5,205 nucleotides of DNA from DATIYF01 sp035517775 (GTDB lineage Bacteria > Acidobacteriota > Terriglobia > Terriglobales > Acidobacteriaceae). The notes below the pieces were generated by a model that worked only from the letters and a program-made list of their open reading frames with translations, was not told the DNA's origin and did no database searches. The DNA lies in contig DATIYF010000116.1 in the NCBI GenBank assembly GCA_035517775.1, positions 1 through 5,205 on the forward strand, read 5' to 3'. Positions 5,053 through 5,205 of the stretch are shown here, one piece after another. Each line of letters opens with the position of its first letter. The first letter of the stretch is position 1. The translations under genes and the position numbers were made by a program.

Positions 5053-5071
5053 GCCTTCGGGCCAGAAGTGA
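4943..5071 (+). CDS. Small basic hypothetical protein in an overlapping frame
   Basis: This is a 42-residue frame, shifted by one base relative to the gene at 4756, that shares 110 bases with it. It begins MKTEKSQFDEVLRQMLQKPP and ends in a Lys-rich tail (KGRKKAQRKAKPSGQK). The FDxVLRxMLxxPP pattern resembles very small bacterial proteins often found downstream of accessory genes, as I recall them; no function is known to me. AGGA at 4937-4940 gives a reasonable ribosome-binding site two bases before the ATG. The tail runs 23 bases into the transposase gene on the other strand. The family-like start and the ribosome-binding site favour a real, translationally coupled gene, but its small size limits confidence. 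Confidence 0.5.
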   Translation: MKTEKSQFDEVLRQMLQKPPQKTSAIKGRKKAQRKAKPSGQK

Positions 5072-5205
5072 GTTCCGCAAAGCGCAGAGGCTTTACACCG
5101 CACAGCCGTCGCACAGTCTGTATGAACACATCAGATTCCTGCCCCCGATTAAAGCGATATTCGAACTCCGCAAGATAGCGGTGAAGATGCTTTCCTGACA
5201 GCTTG
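5049..5205 (-). CDS. IS1595/ISXO2-like transposase, C-terminal fragment at window edge
   Basis: Reading the minus strand from 5204 gives 51 codons ending in a TAG at 5051-5049. The sequence GKHLHRYLAEFEYRFNRG, about four residues from the window edge, followed by VFIQTVRRLCGVKPLRFAEL, matches the C-terminal end of the ISXO2-like DDE transposase domain of the IS1595 family. The catalytic residues would lie outside the window, so intactness cannot be judged. It converges on the two small plus-strand genes. Its stop codon overlaps the TAA of the 98-residue gene within CTAA, and its end overlaps the 42-residue gene by 23 bases. The left end of the insertion sequence should be near or to the left of 5049, but I saw no clear terminal inverted repeat. 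Confidence 0.8.
   Translation of the reverse strand, partial: KLSGKHLHRYLAEFEYRFNRGQESDVFIQTVRRLCGVKPLRFAELTSGPKA

Overview
The window looks like a stretch of high-GC bacterial chromosome. The best guess is an acidobacterium: a RAYT transposase beside GGGGCACCC-type palindromes, a nadD-rsfS pair followed by a small membrane protein, and intergenic DNA made of GCTGAATGCTG-like words. This placement is inferred from style and gene order, not from a search.

Layout. Positions 1-536 (minus) hold most of a REP-associated tyrosine transposase whose C-terminus runs off the left edge. Positions 537-819 carry a cluster of REP-like palindromes. Positions 820-2247 (minus) encode a monovalent cation:proton antiporter with an unusual C-terminal extension. 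After a 145-base divergent intergenic region comes a plus-strand housekeeping run: nadD (NAD synthesis), rsfS (ribosomal silencing factor) and a 111-residue membrane protein of unknown function. Positions 3941-4311 hold no gene, but they do hold a large imperfect foldback sequence.

The right-hand 900 bases are the unusual part. Two tRNA genes lie 14 bases apart, and both have anticodons that do not match their bodies. The first has a class I body (short variable loop), the serine anticodon GCT and a structured insertion of about 54 bases in its D loop. The second has a serine-type class II body (long variable arm, serine-like D arm, G73), but its anticodon is TAT, which reads the isoleucine codon AUA, and it has C instead of T at T-loop position 55. 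Nearly all helices are intact, so these are not obviously decayed. Next comes a symmetric array of 9-base iterons directly in front of a small gene with a ribbon-helix-helix-like N-terminal half. A second small gene overlaps that one in another frame. Both run tail-to-tail into the C-terminus of an IS1595/ISXO2-like transposase. Base composition drops to more AT-rich here, consistent with acquired DNA.

The nadD-rsfS-membrane protein run is probably one transcription unit. The tRNA pair is probably co-transcribed. The iteron array and the small gene behind it are likely a self-regulated unit. The most promising candidate for something undescribed is the tRNA pair with apparently exchanged identities.
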